A stretch of DNA of 64,000 nucleotides. Origin: UMGS1519 sp050951095. GTDB taxonomy: Bacteria; Actinomycetota; Coriobacteriia; Coriobacteriales; Eggerthellaceae. The notes beneath the pieces are model-generated. The model worked only from the letters and a program-made list of their open reading frames with translations, searched no databases and was not told the origin of the DNA. Where the stretch lies: positions 434,001-498,000 of the forward strand of contig JBMNIQ010000003.1 of NCBI GenBank assembly GCA_050951095.1. Reading direction: 5' to 3'. Positions 17,060 to 25,915 of the stretch are shown one piece after another (positions within the stretch are counted from its first letter, which is position 1; every line of letters starts with the position of its first letter). Made by a program: the position numbers and the translations under genes.

Positions 17060-17929
17060 CTAGCGCAGCGTCACGCCTTCGGGCAGGTCGATGTCGTGCA
17101 CATCGAACGCATCCGGATCGTCGTCTTCCTGCGGCTGCGGTGCCGGCTGCGGCTCTTCAACTTCAGGTGCGCCGAAGGCATCGTCGAAGGAGGCGAATTG
17201 CGCGCGCGGCACGGCGAACACGATCTGGCGCAGGCTGCCGGGATGCTCGTCCAGCCACTTCTGGAAGATGCCGATCACCTGGTCGGCGGGGTACCCTTGG
17301 CGCCCGCAGCCGAAGGCGCCGCAGATGACGGCCTCGTCGCCGTTTGCGGCCGCGATGTTCAGGAAGGTGCGGATGCGGTTCTCGATGGCCTGGTCGCGCT
17401 CCGCCTGGCCGCGGTTGTTCTCCTTCGCGCGCGCCAGGTTCGGCTCGGGCAGCGCGATGACGTCGGCGCGGCGCACCTCGCCGTTGCGGTTGAACACCAC
17501 GTCCGGCAGGTACAGCGCGCGGTCCGTGAACAGCTGGCCGGCAGCATAGCCGCGGTTGGCGTCGTGATAGCGCTCCTTCAGCGCCTCCAGCACGCAGAAC
17601 AGGTCGCTGTCGGAGCAGATCACCTGCTCGGGACCGAAAGCGCCGTCCAGGTAGTTGCCGCCCGGGCGCGTGAACGAGCAGGGGTCCACCACCGCGGCCT
17701 TGCCCTCTACCTCTTGCAGCGCTGCGGGAGCAAATGCCGTGGTGACGGAAGTCTCGGTAGCTTCGAACGGCGCTTCCGGAAGCTCCAGGGCACGGCCCTG
17801 GCCATCCTCGTAGATGACGGCGCCCTCTGCGGTTGCCGCGATGTCGGAGGCGAACACCGCCTTCATGAGTCCGACGTGCTTCGCCGCTTCCTTCTTGCGG
17901 GCTTCCCTGCGTGCGTTGCTGACTGCCAT
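17060..17929 (-). CDS. TIGR02452 family protein (bacterial PARG-like, macrodomain fold)
   Basis: 289 residues. The region PGGNYLDGAFGPEQVIC (89-105) and the later VICGAFGCGRQGYPADQVIG align with bacterial poly(ADP-ribose) glycohydrolase-type proteins. In active bacterial PARGs the signature is GGG-x(6-8)-QEE; here it reads GGN...PEQ, so the second Glu, the catalytic one, appears to be Gln. The tail (EEPQPAPQPQEDDDPDAF) is acidic and Pro-rich. The start at 17929 has AGAGGGAG before it and is preferred to ATG 17968. It could bind rather than hydrolyse ADP-ribose. It lies behind metA but is separated from it by a terminator. Confidence 0.78.
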   Translation of the reverse strand: MAVSNARREARKKEAAKHVGLMKAVFASDIAATAEGAVIYEDGQGRALELPEAPFEATETSVTTAFAPAALQEVEGKAAVVDPCSFTRPGGNYLDGAFGPEQVICSDSDLFCVLEALKERYHDANRGYAAGQLFTDRALYLPDVVFNRNGEVRRADVIALPEPNLARAKENNRGQAERDQAIENRIRTFLNIAAANGDEAVICGAFGCGRQGYPADQVIGIFQKWLDEHPGSLRQIVFAVPRAQFASFDDAFGAPEVEEPQPAPQPQEDDDPDAFDVHDIDLPEGVTLR

Positions 17930-17969
17930 TGCTCCCTCTTTCGCTTTCTGCTCTGCGTTTTCCCTCATG

Positions 17970-17995
17970 AAAAAAGGGCACCGCGTGCGATGCCC
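17970..17995 (-). terminator. Rho-independent terminator of metA
   Basis: On the minus strand GGGCA...TGCCC with an inner CGC/GCG pairing, followed by TTTTTT (17970-17975). It sits 13 bases after the metA stop. Confidence 0.8.
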
Positions 17996-18007
17996 TTGTC
18001 CGTTTCC

Positions 18008-19228
18008 CTATGCGTTGCGCTTATCGGCATCGGCGTGGAACGCCTTGACGTCGATATCCTCCGCCTTGCCCAGGTTCTCCAGGCATTGCTGGATGTCCGC
18101 CCAGCTGGAATCGTCGGTTGCCACATGCGCGTGGATGACAATCTGGAAGTTGTCGGCGTTCACTTCCTGGTTGATGTCGTCGATGGCCACGCCCAGGTTC
18201 GCCAGCGCCGTGGACAGCTTTGCCAGAATGCCCACCTTGTCCTTGCCCGATGCCGTGATGGTGAAGGCCCCCACGTCGGACGTGACCTCGGCCAGGTCCG
18301 CATGCAGCACGCCCACCTGGGACATGTCGAACGGCGTGGTCTGGTACACGTAGTAGTTCAGCCAGTTGCTGTACAGCAGCTGTCCATGCGCGTTCCAGGT
18401 CTTCTGCGGCTCCAGGCTGGGGTTGTCGTCGGGGAAGTAGTGCACGGGGAACGGGGCCTTGTCGCCCATCTTCTCCAGGTCGCGGATGTATTCGTTGGCC
18501 AGCGTGTCGAAGTCGTACTCCGAATGGCCGAACACGAAGATGTTGCGGCTGTCCAGGCTCTTTGCCAGGTAGGCGCCCGCTTCGTCGGAGATGGCGATGT
18601 TCTCCACGTCGGGGCAGCGCTCGATGTCCTGCACGTACACGCCCGTGTTGCGGGAATGCGGCGCCATGAACGTGCTGTCGAAGCCGCGCACCAGCGGCGA
18701 GGTGTTCTTCACCACGCGGTGCTCGAAGATGCCGGTGAGCTTGTGGTTCAGCGGATGCTTGTTGATGCCGTAGTGGTAGTACAGGCCCGCCTGCGCGCCC
18801 CAGCAGATATGGAAGGTGGAATGCACGTGCGTGTTGCTCCACTCCATGATGTTGCACAGCTCCGGCCAGTAGTCCACCTCTTCGAAGGGCAGCTTCTCAA
18901 CCGGCGCGCCGGTGATGATCATGCCGTCGAAGTGCTCGTCCTTGATCTGGTCGAACGTGGTGTAGAACGCCTCCATGTGGGCGGCCGAGGTGTTGCGCGA
19001 CGCGTGGCTTGCCATGCGCATGAACTTGACCTCGATCTGCAGCGGGGTATTCGACAGCTTGCGCAGGATCTGCGTCTCCGTGTCGATTTTCAGCGGCATC
19101 AGGTTCAGCAGCAGCAGGCGCAGCGGCCTGATGTGCTGCGTCATGGCGCGCCGCTCCGTCATGACGAAGATGTTCTCTGCCTGCAGCTGGGCTGTGGCGG
19201 GAAGGGCATTGGGGATCTTGATAGGCAT
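18008..19228 (-). CDS. metA: Homoserine O-acyltransferase (MetA) with C-terminal ACT-like domain
   Basis: 406 residues; ordinary MetA ends near residue 305. The catalytic triad is present at the family's usual numbers: Cys142 (HICWGAQAG), His235 and Glu237 (FGHSEYD). Residue 111 is Glu (TGAPVEKLPFEEVDYW); work on MetA specificity has linked Glu111 to acetyl-CoA use and Gly to succinyl-CoA, so this is probably a homoserine O-acetyltransferase, first step of methionine synthesis. Residues about 320-400 add an ACT-like domain (TITASGKDKVGILAKLSTAL), not part of normal MetA, which may give feedback control by an amino acid. AAAGGAG precedes the ATG. I see no SAM riboswitch upstream. Confidence 0.93.
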   Translation of the reverse strand: MPIKIPNALPATAQLQAENIFVMTERRAMTQHIRPLRLLLLNLMPLKIDTETQILRKLSNTPLQIEVKFMRMASHASRNTSAAHMEAFYTTFDQIKDEHFDGMIITGAPVEKLPFEEVDYWPELCNIMEWSNTHVHSTFHICWGAQAGLYYHYGINKHPLNHKLTGIFEHRVVKNTSPLVRGFDSTFMAPHSRNTGVYVQDIERCPDVENIAISDEAGAYLAKSLDSRNIFVFGHSEYDFDTLANEYIRDLEKMGDKAPFPVHYFPDDNPSLEPQKTWNAHGQLLYSNWLNYYVYQTTPFDMSQVGVLHADLAEVTSDVGAFTITASGKDKVGILAKLSTALANLGVAIDDINQEVNADNFQIVIHAHVATDDSSWADIQQCLENLGKAEDIDVKAFHADADKRNA

Positions 19229-19342
19229 AGCGGCTCCTTTACGATTCTGTTAACCGTAAAGTATCGCACAATCCGATACGTATGGCATGAAAAGGCGTTT
19301 CCCATTTCATATGACCGGCATTCGTCGGAGCAGAATGCAAAC

Positions 19343-19381
19343 GCGCCCCGCCGGACCGCGGCATGCGGTGGGGCGGGGCGC
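19343..19381 (-). terminator. Terminator-like hairpin after icd
   Basis: GCGCCCCGCC (19343-19352) pairs with GGCGGGGCGC (19372-19381), with a nested CCGC/GCGG. On the minus strand it is followed by GTTTGC, a weak T-tract. Confidence 0.5.
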
Positions 19382-19419
19382 GAAGGTGCGCTGAGCGCGG
19401 GAAGTGCGGGGCGCTGCCG

Positions 19420-20628
19420 TTACAGGGAGGCCTCCAGCGTTTCGCGGATGGCCTTGATGAAGTCCTGCGTGTTCAGCTTCGTGGGATTCGGCAGCTTGGT
19501 GATCAGCGTCAGGTCGCCGGTCATCTTGCCGGACTCGATGGTGCCGATGGTGGCGGCCTCCAGCTTGTCCGCGAACGTCATCAGCTCGGGGATGCCGTCC
19601 AGCTCGCCGCGCTTGCGCAGGGCGCCCGTCCAGGCGAAGATGGTGGCCACGGAGTTCGTGGAGGTCTCCTCGCCGCGCAGGTGCTTGTAGTAGTGGCGCT
19701 GCACGGTGCCGTGCGCCGCTTCGTATTCGTAGTAGCCGTGGGGGCTGACCAGCACGGACGTCATCATGGCCAGGCTGCCGAAGGCGCTGGACAGCATGTC
19801 GCTCATCACGTCGCCGTCGTAGTTCTTGCAGGCCCAGATGAAGCCGCCCTTGGACTTCATCACGCGCGCCACGGCGTCGTCGATCAGCGTGTAGAAGTAC
19901 TCGATGCCGGCGTCTTCGAACTTCTGCGCATAGTCTGCGTCGTACATCTCGCGGAAGATGTCCTTGAAGCGGTGGTCGTACTTCTTCGAGATGGTGTCCT
20001 TCGTGGCGAACCACAGGTCCTGCTTCGTGGCCAGGGCGTACTCGAAGCAGCTGCGGGCGAAGCTTTCGATGGAGGAGTCCAGGTTATGCTGGCCCTGGAT
20101 GACGCCCGGGCCGCTGAACTCGTGGATCAGCTCGCGGGTCTCCGTGCCGTCGGCAGCCGTGTAGACCAGCTCCGCCTTGCCGGGGCCGGGGATGCGCATC
20201 TCGACGTTCTTGTATACGTCGCCGTACGCGTGACGGGCGATGGTGATGGGCTTTTCCCAGGAGCGGACGTTGGGCTCGATGCCCTTGACCACGATGGGGG
20301 CGCGGAACACCGTGCCGTCCAGGATGGCGCGGATGGTGCCGTTGGGGCTCTTCCACATCTGCTTCAGGTTGTATTCCTTCACGCGCGCGGCGTTCGGGGT
20401 GATGGTGGCGCACTTCACCGCCACGCCCAGGCGCTTGGTGGCCTCGGAGGCATCCACGGTCACCTGGTCGTTCGTAGCGTCGCGGTTCTTCAGGCCCAGG
20501 TCGTAGTACTCCGTCTTCAGGTCGATAAACGGATTCAGCAGCTCGTCCTTGATCAGCTGCCAGATGATGCGCGTCATCTCGTCGCCGTCCATCTCGACAA
20601 GCGGGGTCTTCATTTCGATTTTCGCCAT
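19420..20628 (-). CDS. icd: NADP-dependent isocitrate dehydrogenase
   Basis: 402 residues, the length of the eukaryotic-type homodimeric NADP enzyme rather than the E. coli type. Diagnostic parts are the N-terminal VEMDGDEMTRIIW, the substrate loop (GTVFRAPI), DLWFATKDTISKKYDHRFKDIF, the metal-site segment KNYDGDVMSD and the cofactor segment EAAHGTVQRHY. It oxidises isocitrate to 2-oxoglutarate with NADP+, supplying 2-oxoglutarate and NADPH. The frame is open upstream to 20856, but ATG 20628 has AAGGG at the right distance and is the family start. Single gene. Confidence 0.95.
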   Translation of the reverse strand: MAKIEMKTPLVEMDGDEMTRIIWQLIKDELLNPFIDLKTEYYDLGLKNRDATNDQVTVDASEATKRLGVAVKCATITPNAARVKEYNLKQMWKSPNGTIRAILDGTVFRAPIVVKGIEPNVRSWEKPITIARHAYGDVYKNVEMRIPGPGKAELVYTAADGTETRELIHEFSGPGVIQGQHNLDSSIESFARSCFEYALATKQDLWFATKDTISKKYDHRFKDIFREMYDADYAQKFEDAGIEYFYTLIDDAVARVMKSKGGFIWACKNYDGDVMSDMLSSAFGSLAMMTSVLVSPHGYYEYEAAHGTVQRHYYKHLRGEETSTNSVATIFAWTGALRKRGELDGIPELMTFADKLEAATIGTIESGKMTGDLTLITKLPNPTKLNTQDFIKAIRETLEASL

Positions 20629-20925
20629 AGCGGGCCCTTTCACCTTTTCTCGTTCGTGTGCAACGTTCGTTATTGTACGGCTTGCGTGTGGCGTGCTTGC
20701 GAATTCGCGGCAAGAAGTTACACAGGCGAAACGAGCGAGGAGGGGTTCTCGGCAATCGGCGGCAAGCGGTGCGAAGCGGCGGCGAACGGTTGATTTACGG
20801 CGGCGAACGGCATTCTTTGCCGACAGCATGCGGCAATCCGGAAAGGCAGGACGCATGCGGCGCCCGCGGCGGGGAAGGGCGCGCCGGGCGGTTCCCAGTG
20901 CGGGCGCTGAGCGATGGACCGGGGC

Positions 20926-21549
20926 CTACAGGTCCTTCAGGAACGCCACGGTGTCGTGCACCTGCATATGGGCCAGGTGCAGGCGCCCGTCCGGGGTGCG
21001 GGAGACGTCGGCGCAGATGAGATGGCAGTTGCCGGGGTTCCAGCTCAGGTAGCCCCGTCCCGCTTTCTCCGCGGCGGACAGCAGCCCGTCGCAGACGGCC
21101 ATGATTACGCCGCCATGCGCCACAATCAGCGTATACGGCGCGCCGGCGGCCTCCTGCTCGCGCACGCACGCATCCACGGCGGCTATCACGTGGCGCTGGT
21201 GTTCCCCGCGCGATTCGCCATGGGGAGCGGGAAGGGCCCATTGGGAGTCGTGCCATGCCTTGAAGCGGGGGTCGTCGGCCAGCTCCGCGGCGTTCGCGCC
21301 CTGGAAGTCGCCGAAGTCCATCTCGCGCAGGCCCGGCACCACGCGCTGCTGTGCGTGCGGGAAGCAGATGCGCGCCGTCTGGCGGGCACGTTGCAAGGGG
21401 CTCACATAGGCCAGCGTCACCCAGGGCGCGCAGCCGGCGGCTTTCGCCTGCGCGGTGCCCGTGGCGTTGATGGGAATGTCCGTGGTACCCGTATAGCGGT
21501 TCTCCACGTTGTAGTCCGTCTGCCCGTGGCGCATGATGACCAGCTTCAC
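20926..21549 (-). CDS. Histidine phosphatase family protein (phosphoglycerate mutase-like)
   Basis: 207 residues. The catalytic RHG is at residues 7-9 (LVIMRHGQTDYN), with the acid residue in LREMDFGDFQG and the second His in IVAHGGVIMAV. Such enzymes remove phosphate through a phospho-histidine; the family covers cobalamin ribazole phosphatase, sugar phosphatases and mutases, and the substrate cannot be called here. It is divergent from uppP, and the two genes share a 187-base upstream region. A good ribosome site (GAGGTAAT) precedes the ATG. The 297 bases between it and icd hold nothing I can support. Confidence 0.88.
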   Translation of the reverse strand: MKLVIMRHGQTDYNVENRYTGTTDIPINATGTAQAKAAGCAPWVTLAYVSPLQRARQTARICFPHAQQRVVPGLREMDFGDFQGANAAELADDPRFKAWHDSQWALPAPHGESRGEHQRHVIAAVDACVREQEAAGAPYTLIVAHGGVIMAVCDGLLSAAEKAGRGYLSWNPGNCHLICADVSRTPDGRLHLAHMQVHDTVAFLKDL

Positions 21550-21736
21550 AACCGATTACCTCCTTGATGCCCGCAGCCGTGCGGGGCGTTGTTCCGCTCC
21601 CGATAGTAGCGCCGTCCCGCCGCCGTGGTCTGTTGAAGATGTGCGCATGGGCGTTCCTTCACGAGGCTCTTACAAATACCCCTTAGAATCACACCGTTTG
21701 CAAAGGACCGGCAGCGGCCGGCGGAAGGGAAACGGC

Positions 21737-22657
21737 ATGATACTTATCGAAGCGTTGAAGGCGTTCTTCATCGGCGTGGTGGAGGGCATTACGGAATGGC
21801 TGCCCATCTCGTCTACCGGCCATATGATCCTGGTGGATGAATTCGTGAAGCTGGATGTGTCCTCGCAGTTCCTGGCCCTGTTCCTGGTGGTCATCCAGAT
21901 CGGCGCCATCATGGCCGTCATCATCCTGTACTTCAACAAGCTGAATCCGTTCTCGCGCAAGAAGACCTCCGCCGAGCGCAAGGGCACCTGGCGCCTGTGG
22001 GGCATGGTGCTCATCGGCTGCATTCCCGCCGCCATCGTGGGCCTGCTGCTGGACGACTGGGTCAACGCGCATCTGTACCGCGCCAGCGTGGTGGCGGCCA
22101 TGCTCATCCTGTACGGCGTGGTCTTCATCATCATGGAAACTCGCAACCGCCATCGCCTGGCGGACGCGCTGACCATCGGCGCTTCCCGGGGACGCCATGC
22201 GCGCAAGCCCGAATCCCCGGAGGAAGCGGCGAAGTCGCTGTTCCGCATCAACCACGTGGACGACATCGACGCGAAGACGGCCCTGAAGATCGGCTGCTTC
22301 CAGTGCCTGGCCATCGTGCCCGGCACCAGCCGCTCCGGCGCCATCATCATCGGCAGCATGCTGGTGGGCGTGTCCCGCACCGCGGCTGCGGAGTTCGCGT
22401 TCTTCCTGGCCATCCCCGTCATGCTGGGCTGGGGCCTGGTGAAGGTGGTGAAGTTCCTGGCGGCCGGCCTGGTCATGTCGCAGCTGGAGATTGTGGTGCT
22501 GGTTGTGGGCGTGCTCACCGCCTTCGTGGTGTCCGTGCTGTCCATCCGCTTCCTGATGGGCTACATCAAGACGAACGACTTCATGCCGTTCGGCTGGTAC
22601 CGCATCATCGTGGGTGCCGTGGTGCTGGGCTACTTCGCCTTCATGGGCACGCTGTAG
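21737..22657 (+). CDS. uppP: Undecaprenyl-diphosphate phosphatase (UppP/BacA)
   Basis: 306 residues, about eight membrane segments. Both family motifs are present: EGITEWLPISSTGH near residue 18-31 and the PGTSRSGAI motif in the second half. UppP recycles undecaprenyl diphosphate to the monophosphate lipid carrier for peptidoglycan and gives bacitracin tolerance. A hydrophilic insertion of about 30 residues (SRGRHARKPESPEEAAK) lies between the two halves. The start at 21737 follows GGAAGGG; the frame is open upstream but not conserved. A perfect hairpin ends the gene. Confidence 0.95.
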   Translation: MILIEALKAFFIGVVEGITEWLPISSTGHMILVDEFVKLDVSSQFLALFLVVIQIGAIMAVIILYFNKLNPFSRKKTSAERKGTWRLWGMVLIGCIPAAIVGLLLDDWVNAHLYRASVVAAMLILYGVVFIIMETRNRHRLADALTIGASRGRHARKPESPEEAAKSLFRINHVDDIDAKTALKIGCFQCLAIVPGTSRSGAIIIGSMLVGVSRTAAAEFAFFLAIPVMLGWGLVKVVKFLAAGLVMSQLEIVVLVVGVLTAFVVSVLSIRFLMGYIKTNDFMPFGWYRIIVGAVVLGYFAFMGTL

Positions 22658-22686
22658 CCGCGCCGACGTAAGGCGGCCCGCTGCAG

Positions 22687-22737
22687 CGAAGGCCCTCCGT
22701 GTACGGCGCATGCCGGGCACGGAGGGCCTTCGTGTTT
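22687..22737 (+). terminator. Terminator after uppP
   Basis: Perfect 15-base stem (22687-22701 with 22718-22732; outer bases CGAAGGCCC), then TGTTTC. Between converging uppP and the deformylase-like gene. Confidence 0.7.
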
Positions 22738-22789
22738 CTGCGTAATCGGGCGGGTGCGCGAAAAAGCGGGGCGCTCTTCTGCGGATGCG

Positions 22790-23209
22790 CTACACCAGCT
22801 TGCCGGCGCAGTGGTCGATCATGTGCTGGATGATCTGCGCCTGCCACCCTTTGAAATCGCGCTGCCTGCGCACCAGCGCGCCGTCTTCGATCTGATCGAA
22901 CGCCACCTTGATCTTGTTGTAGCGCGTCACGGTCGACGTGCCTTCCAGCGTCAGGCACTGCTCCGTGGCCTTGATGGCGCCGAAGCCCACCACCATCTTC
23001 GGGTTCAGCATAACGTGCGGCACGTCCTTGGCATCGCGGTAGGCCACAACGGCCTTCGCCACGCCGATCTGGTTTGCGGCCAGGCAAGCGGCGTCTTCGA
23101 TGCTGGCCAGCGTGTCCAGCACATCCTGCGCGGTGTCCGCATCCTCCGCGGTTGCGGGCGCGCAGGGCGTGGACAGGATGTCGGTATCGGTTACGAGTTC
23201 TTTGATCAT
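22790..23209 (-). CDS. Peptide deformylase-like protein with altered HExxH motif
   Basis: 139 residues. Motif 1 (ACLAANQIG, 41-49), motif 2 with the metal Cys85 (EQCLTLEG) and motif 3 at 128-133 are recognisable, but motif 3 reads QHMIDH: the metal ligands His129 and His133 are kept while the catalytic Glu of HExxH is Met130. Normal deformylases need that Glu to remove the formyl group from nascent proteins. The protein may have lost that activity or use another route; a second, canonical gene may exist elsewhere in the genome. AGGAGG precedes the ATG. It is 57 bases downstream of the FUSC gene on the same strand. Confidence 0.82.
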   Translation of the reverse strand: MIKELVTDTDILSTPCAPATAEDADTAQDVLDTLASIEDAACLAANQIGVAKAVVAYRDAKDVPHVMLNPKMVVGFGAIKATEQCLTLEGTSTVTRYNKIKVAFDQIEDGALVRRQRDFKGWQAQIIQHMIDHCAGKLV

Positions 23210-23266
23210 GGGGTTTCCTCCTGATTGTTCGCGTCGCTGAATTCTACCATGCCCCGAAGCGGCGAC

Positions 23267-25207
23267 CTACTGCTCGTGCTCCAGGTAGCGCATGTCCTCC
23301 AGGTGGCGCATCTCGTCTTCCAGCTTGTCGGCGGTCTCGTCCAGATGCCGGATGCGGCCGGTGGAATCCGGGTAGATGCTTCCCGTGCGCCAGCGCTCCA
23401 TCTCCGCGCGCCGGGGGTCCAGCAGCATGATGGCGTGCGCGGCGTCCATGGTGAAGCGGTAGTTCATCTCCAGGCAGCGGTTCACGTCGGCGGCAAGCTT
23501 GCGGTCCGCCTGCTTGCGCTTCTCGCTGGCGAAGCGGGAGATGCCGTCCCGGCTTACCGTGCGGGCCAGATTCGACAGCAGCTGGGCGTCCATGTGCAGG
23601 TAGTACAGCAGCTGCACCGTGCGCCACATGTCCACGTATCCGCGGTGCAGTCCCTTGCGCACCATCTTCGCCAGCCGCACGTCGATGCGCTCCAGCTCCG
23701 TGATCTTCGTGCTGATGGTCTTCGTGCGGCGCGTGCGCATGAACAGGAAGATGAACATCATGACGCAGGTGGCGGCCAGGATGACCAGCACCAGGCGCGT
23801 GTACAGCGTGTCGGTCAGCGAAAGGTAGGGGAACAGCGCCGTCAGCGCCATCTGCGTGCCGGCGGCCACGTTCGTTGCCTGCCCGATGTCCAGCAGGATC
23901 ACCGCGTAGCTGAACAGCACCACCACGGGCATGCGGTAGGGGTCGGGGATGAAATGCACCGCGGCGGCGAAGACGGCGATGCCCACCATGGTGCCGATGA
24001 TGTTGTTGCCGGTGGACCGCAGCGTCTCGTCGTTGTAGGTGTTCAGGATGGTGAACGCGGTGATGGGGATCCAGATGGCGAACAGCGCGCCGATGTACTG
24101 CGTCAGCAGCACGTCCACCAGCATGGCCACGCCCACGATGGCGGCCAGCTGCAGCGCGAAGCGCGTCTGCGTGTTCTGCAGGTTGATGTTGTCGCGCAGG
24201 TAGTACAGGCGGTAGGCGGCGCTTTTCAGGAACGGGGTGGTGGTGTCGCGCGACATCTTCGTGTCGCGGACCGTGCGCAGCATGGCCTCCAGCATGCCCT
24301 GCCAGGATTCCTGGTACTCCACAATGCCCAGCGTATGGCTGCCCAGGAACGCCTCCAGCTCGTCGGCGAACTGGCGCACGGTGTTGATGCGCCCCTTCCC
24401 GAAGCCCAGCAGCACTTCGGCCAGGTCGCGGTAGTACTGCTTCTCCGATTCGTCGAATTTCTCGTAGTGGCTGGCGGCGGCGTGCGTGTTGTAGGCAATC
24501 TGCTCGGTGCACAGCATCAACGCGAACGTGTAGCTCTGCCGTCCGGACAGCAGGCCGTCCTGCCGGTAGACCGTGCCGTATTCCAGCTTCGCGTATTCCT
24601 GCGCCAGGGCGAACACGCGCTTCGGGTCGATGTCATCCAGCTTGCCGTCCGCCAGGCTGTTCAGCTGGGCGGCGGCTTCGTCGAATACGCGCCGGATGTA
24701 CGCGCGGTCGCGCAGGAACACGTCCAGCTCGCCGGTGCGGGCAAGGAAGAAGCGCATCAGGTAGACGAAGGCAGTGGTGCAGGCAATGGAGAAGATGGTG
24801 GCCAGAAGGCGCATGCCGATGCCGTTCACGTCCACCGGGTAGATCAGCAGCAGCAGATAGCCCAGCCCTAGCCAGAAGAAGTTGCGGGGCAGGTAGTCGT
24901 CGGAGTTGAACACCGTCATCACGAACAGGTATACGGTGGTGACGATGACCATGGCCACGGGGTGCAGCCCGGCCAGCGTGGCGCACAGGGCCATGATGAA
25001 GAACCAGCACACCCGCCGCGCGTAATTCGTGGGGGACAGGCCGGGCTCGTGCACGATGGTGCGCGAGAAGAACAGGAAGACGATGCCGATCAGGGCGTCG
25101 GCCACGCCGAACAGGGCCAGGTCGGCGAAGAACAGCACGGCGAAGAACGCCAGGAACGGCAGGTTGTCCAGAATATTCCGCAACGTGCTTTTCGTTTTGT
25201 CCGCCAT
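23267..25207 (-). CDS. FUSC family membrane protein (aromatic acid exporter-like)
   Basis: 646 residues with two membrane blocks: residues about 12-165 (six hydrophobic segments) and about 350-485, each followed by a long soluble helical part, the second rich in charged residues. This two-block layout and the segment IGALFAIWIPITAFTILNTYNDETLRSTGNNIIGTMVG are typical of the fusaric acid resistance (FUSC) superfamily, which exports aromatic acids and related compounds. The substrate is unknown. It precedes the deformylase-like gene on the same strand with a 57-base gap. Confidence 0.85.
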   Translation of the reverse strand: MADKTKSTLRNILDNLPFLAFFAVLFFADLALFGVADALIGIVFLFFSRTIVHEPGLSPTNYARRVCWFFIMALCATLAGLHPVAMVIVTTVYLFVMTVFNSDDYLPRNFFWLGLGYLLLLIYPVDVNGIGMRLLATIFSIACTTAFVYLMRFFLARTGELDVFLRDRAYIRRVFDEAAAQLNSLADGKLDDIDPKRVFALAQEYAKLEYGTVYRQDGLLSGRQSYTFALMLCTEQIAYNTHAAASHYEKFDESEKQYYRDLAEVLLGFGKGRINTVRQFADELEAFLGSHTLGIVEYQESWQGMLEAMLRTVRDTKMSRDTTTPFLKSAAYRLYYLRDNINLQNTQTRFALQLAAIVGVAMLVDVLLTQYIGALFAIWIPITAFTILNTYNDETLRSTGNNIIGTMVGIAVFAAAVHFIPDPYRMPVVVLFSYAVILLDIGQATNVAAGTQMALTALFPYLSLTDTLYTRLVLVILAATCVMMFIFLFMRTRRTKTISTKITELERIDVRLAKMVRKGLHRGYVDMWRTVQLLYYLHMDAQLLSNLARTVSRDGISRFASEKRKQADRKLAADVNRCLEMNYRFTMDAAHAIMLLDPRRAEMERWRTGSIYPDSTGRIRHLDETADKLEDEMRHLEDMRYLEHEQ

Positions 25208-25438
25208 GCCCGCCTTCCGATTGCTCTGCTGTTTGCAGGGAACATGGTACGGGAAGAAACCGCATGCGGCGCTGGTAAGGGCCAGGATTTCGCCAACGCT
25301 CTACAAGCAATCCGCGAACGTGCGCATGATGCTTTGCGTCGTCAGCCTGCGACGCCGTGCTGGCGGGACGCGCGCGGCAACTGCGCGAACTGGCGCGCCG
25401 GTGCGGGGCGGAACACTGCTGCCCGCGGCTGCCGGCCG

Positions 25439-25915
25439 CTACTGCGCGGCGTCCTGCAGCTTCATCATGTCGGGCAGGTCCCGGAATCCCAGGCTGGTGT
25501 ACAGCGGGCGCCCTGCCTCCGTGGTCTCCAGATAGATTTTGCCCGCGCCCAACTCATGGGCCTTCGCCACCAGCCAGCGGCAGATGGCCCGCCCGGCGCC
25601 CAAGCCGCGCGCCGCGGGCCGCGTATAGACGTTCATCAGGTACGCATCCAGACCGCTGGGGTTGTCGGGGGAGGGCATCTCGCGCTGCAGGCACAGCGCC
25701 CCGCACCCCACGGGCTCCCCGTCCAGGTAGGCCATGCAGGGGATGTGCGTGCCGTCTGCCAGGGCCTGCCGGTAATAGGCACGGTTCGCGTTCCGCAGAT
25801 GGGACAGGTCCGCGTCGTCCGGCAGCTCGAACACGCAGCGCAGCACCTCCATGCGCCAATCCAGCAGCTCTTCCACGGGCAGGTCGCCGGCGAACTTCAC
25901 GTCCAGGCGGCTCAT
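25439..25915 (-). CDS. GNAT family N-acetyltransferase
   Basis: 158 residues. Motif A (VYTRPAARGLGAGRAICRWLVAKA) holds the acetyl-CoA pyrophosphate loop R-x2-G-x-G/A, and the end (IYLETTEAGRPLYTSLGFRDLPD) is the usual motif B. The start at 25915 overlaps the stop of the adenylation-domain gene by 4 bases (ATGA), so the two are translationally coupled and likely functional partners. The acceptor is unknown; given the partner, an amino acid or amine is a reasonable guess. 230 bases without a gene separate it from the FUSC gene. Confidence 0.88.
   Translation of the reverse strand: MSRLDVKFAGDLPVEELLDWRMEVLRCVFELPDDADLSHLRNANRAYYRQALADGTHIPCMAYLDGEPVGCGALCLQREMPSPDNPSGLDAYLMNVYTRPAARGLGAGRAICRWLVAKAHELGAGKIYLETTEAGRPLYTSLGFRDLPDMMKLQDAAQ

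Noticed and set aside
19229..19419. Possible SAM riboswitch before metA
   Set aside because: Only about 110 bases separate metA from the end of the icd terminator hairpin, and no recognisable SAM-I core or anti-terminator pairing is seen.
16757..19690. 977-codon plus-strand open frame across three minus-strand genes
   Set aside because: Shadow of the PARG-like and metA genes, with no motif and biased residues typical of antisense frames in high-GC DNA.
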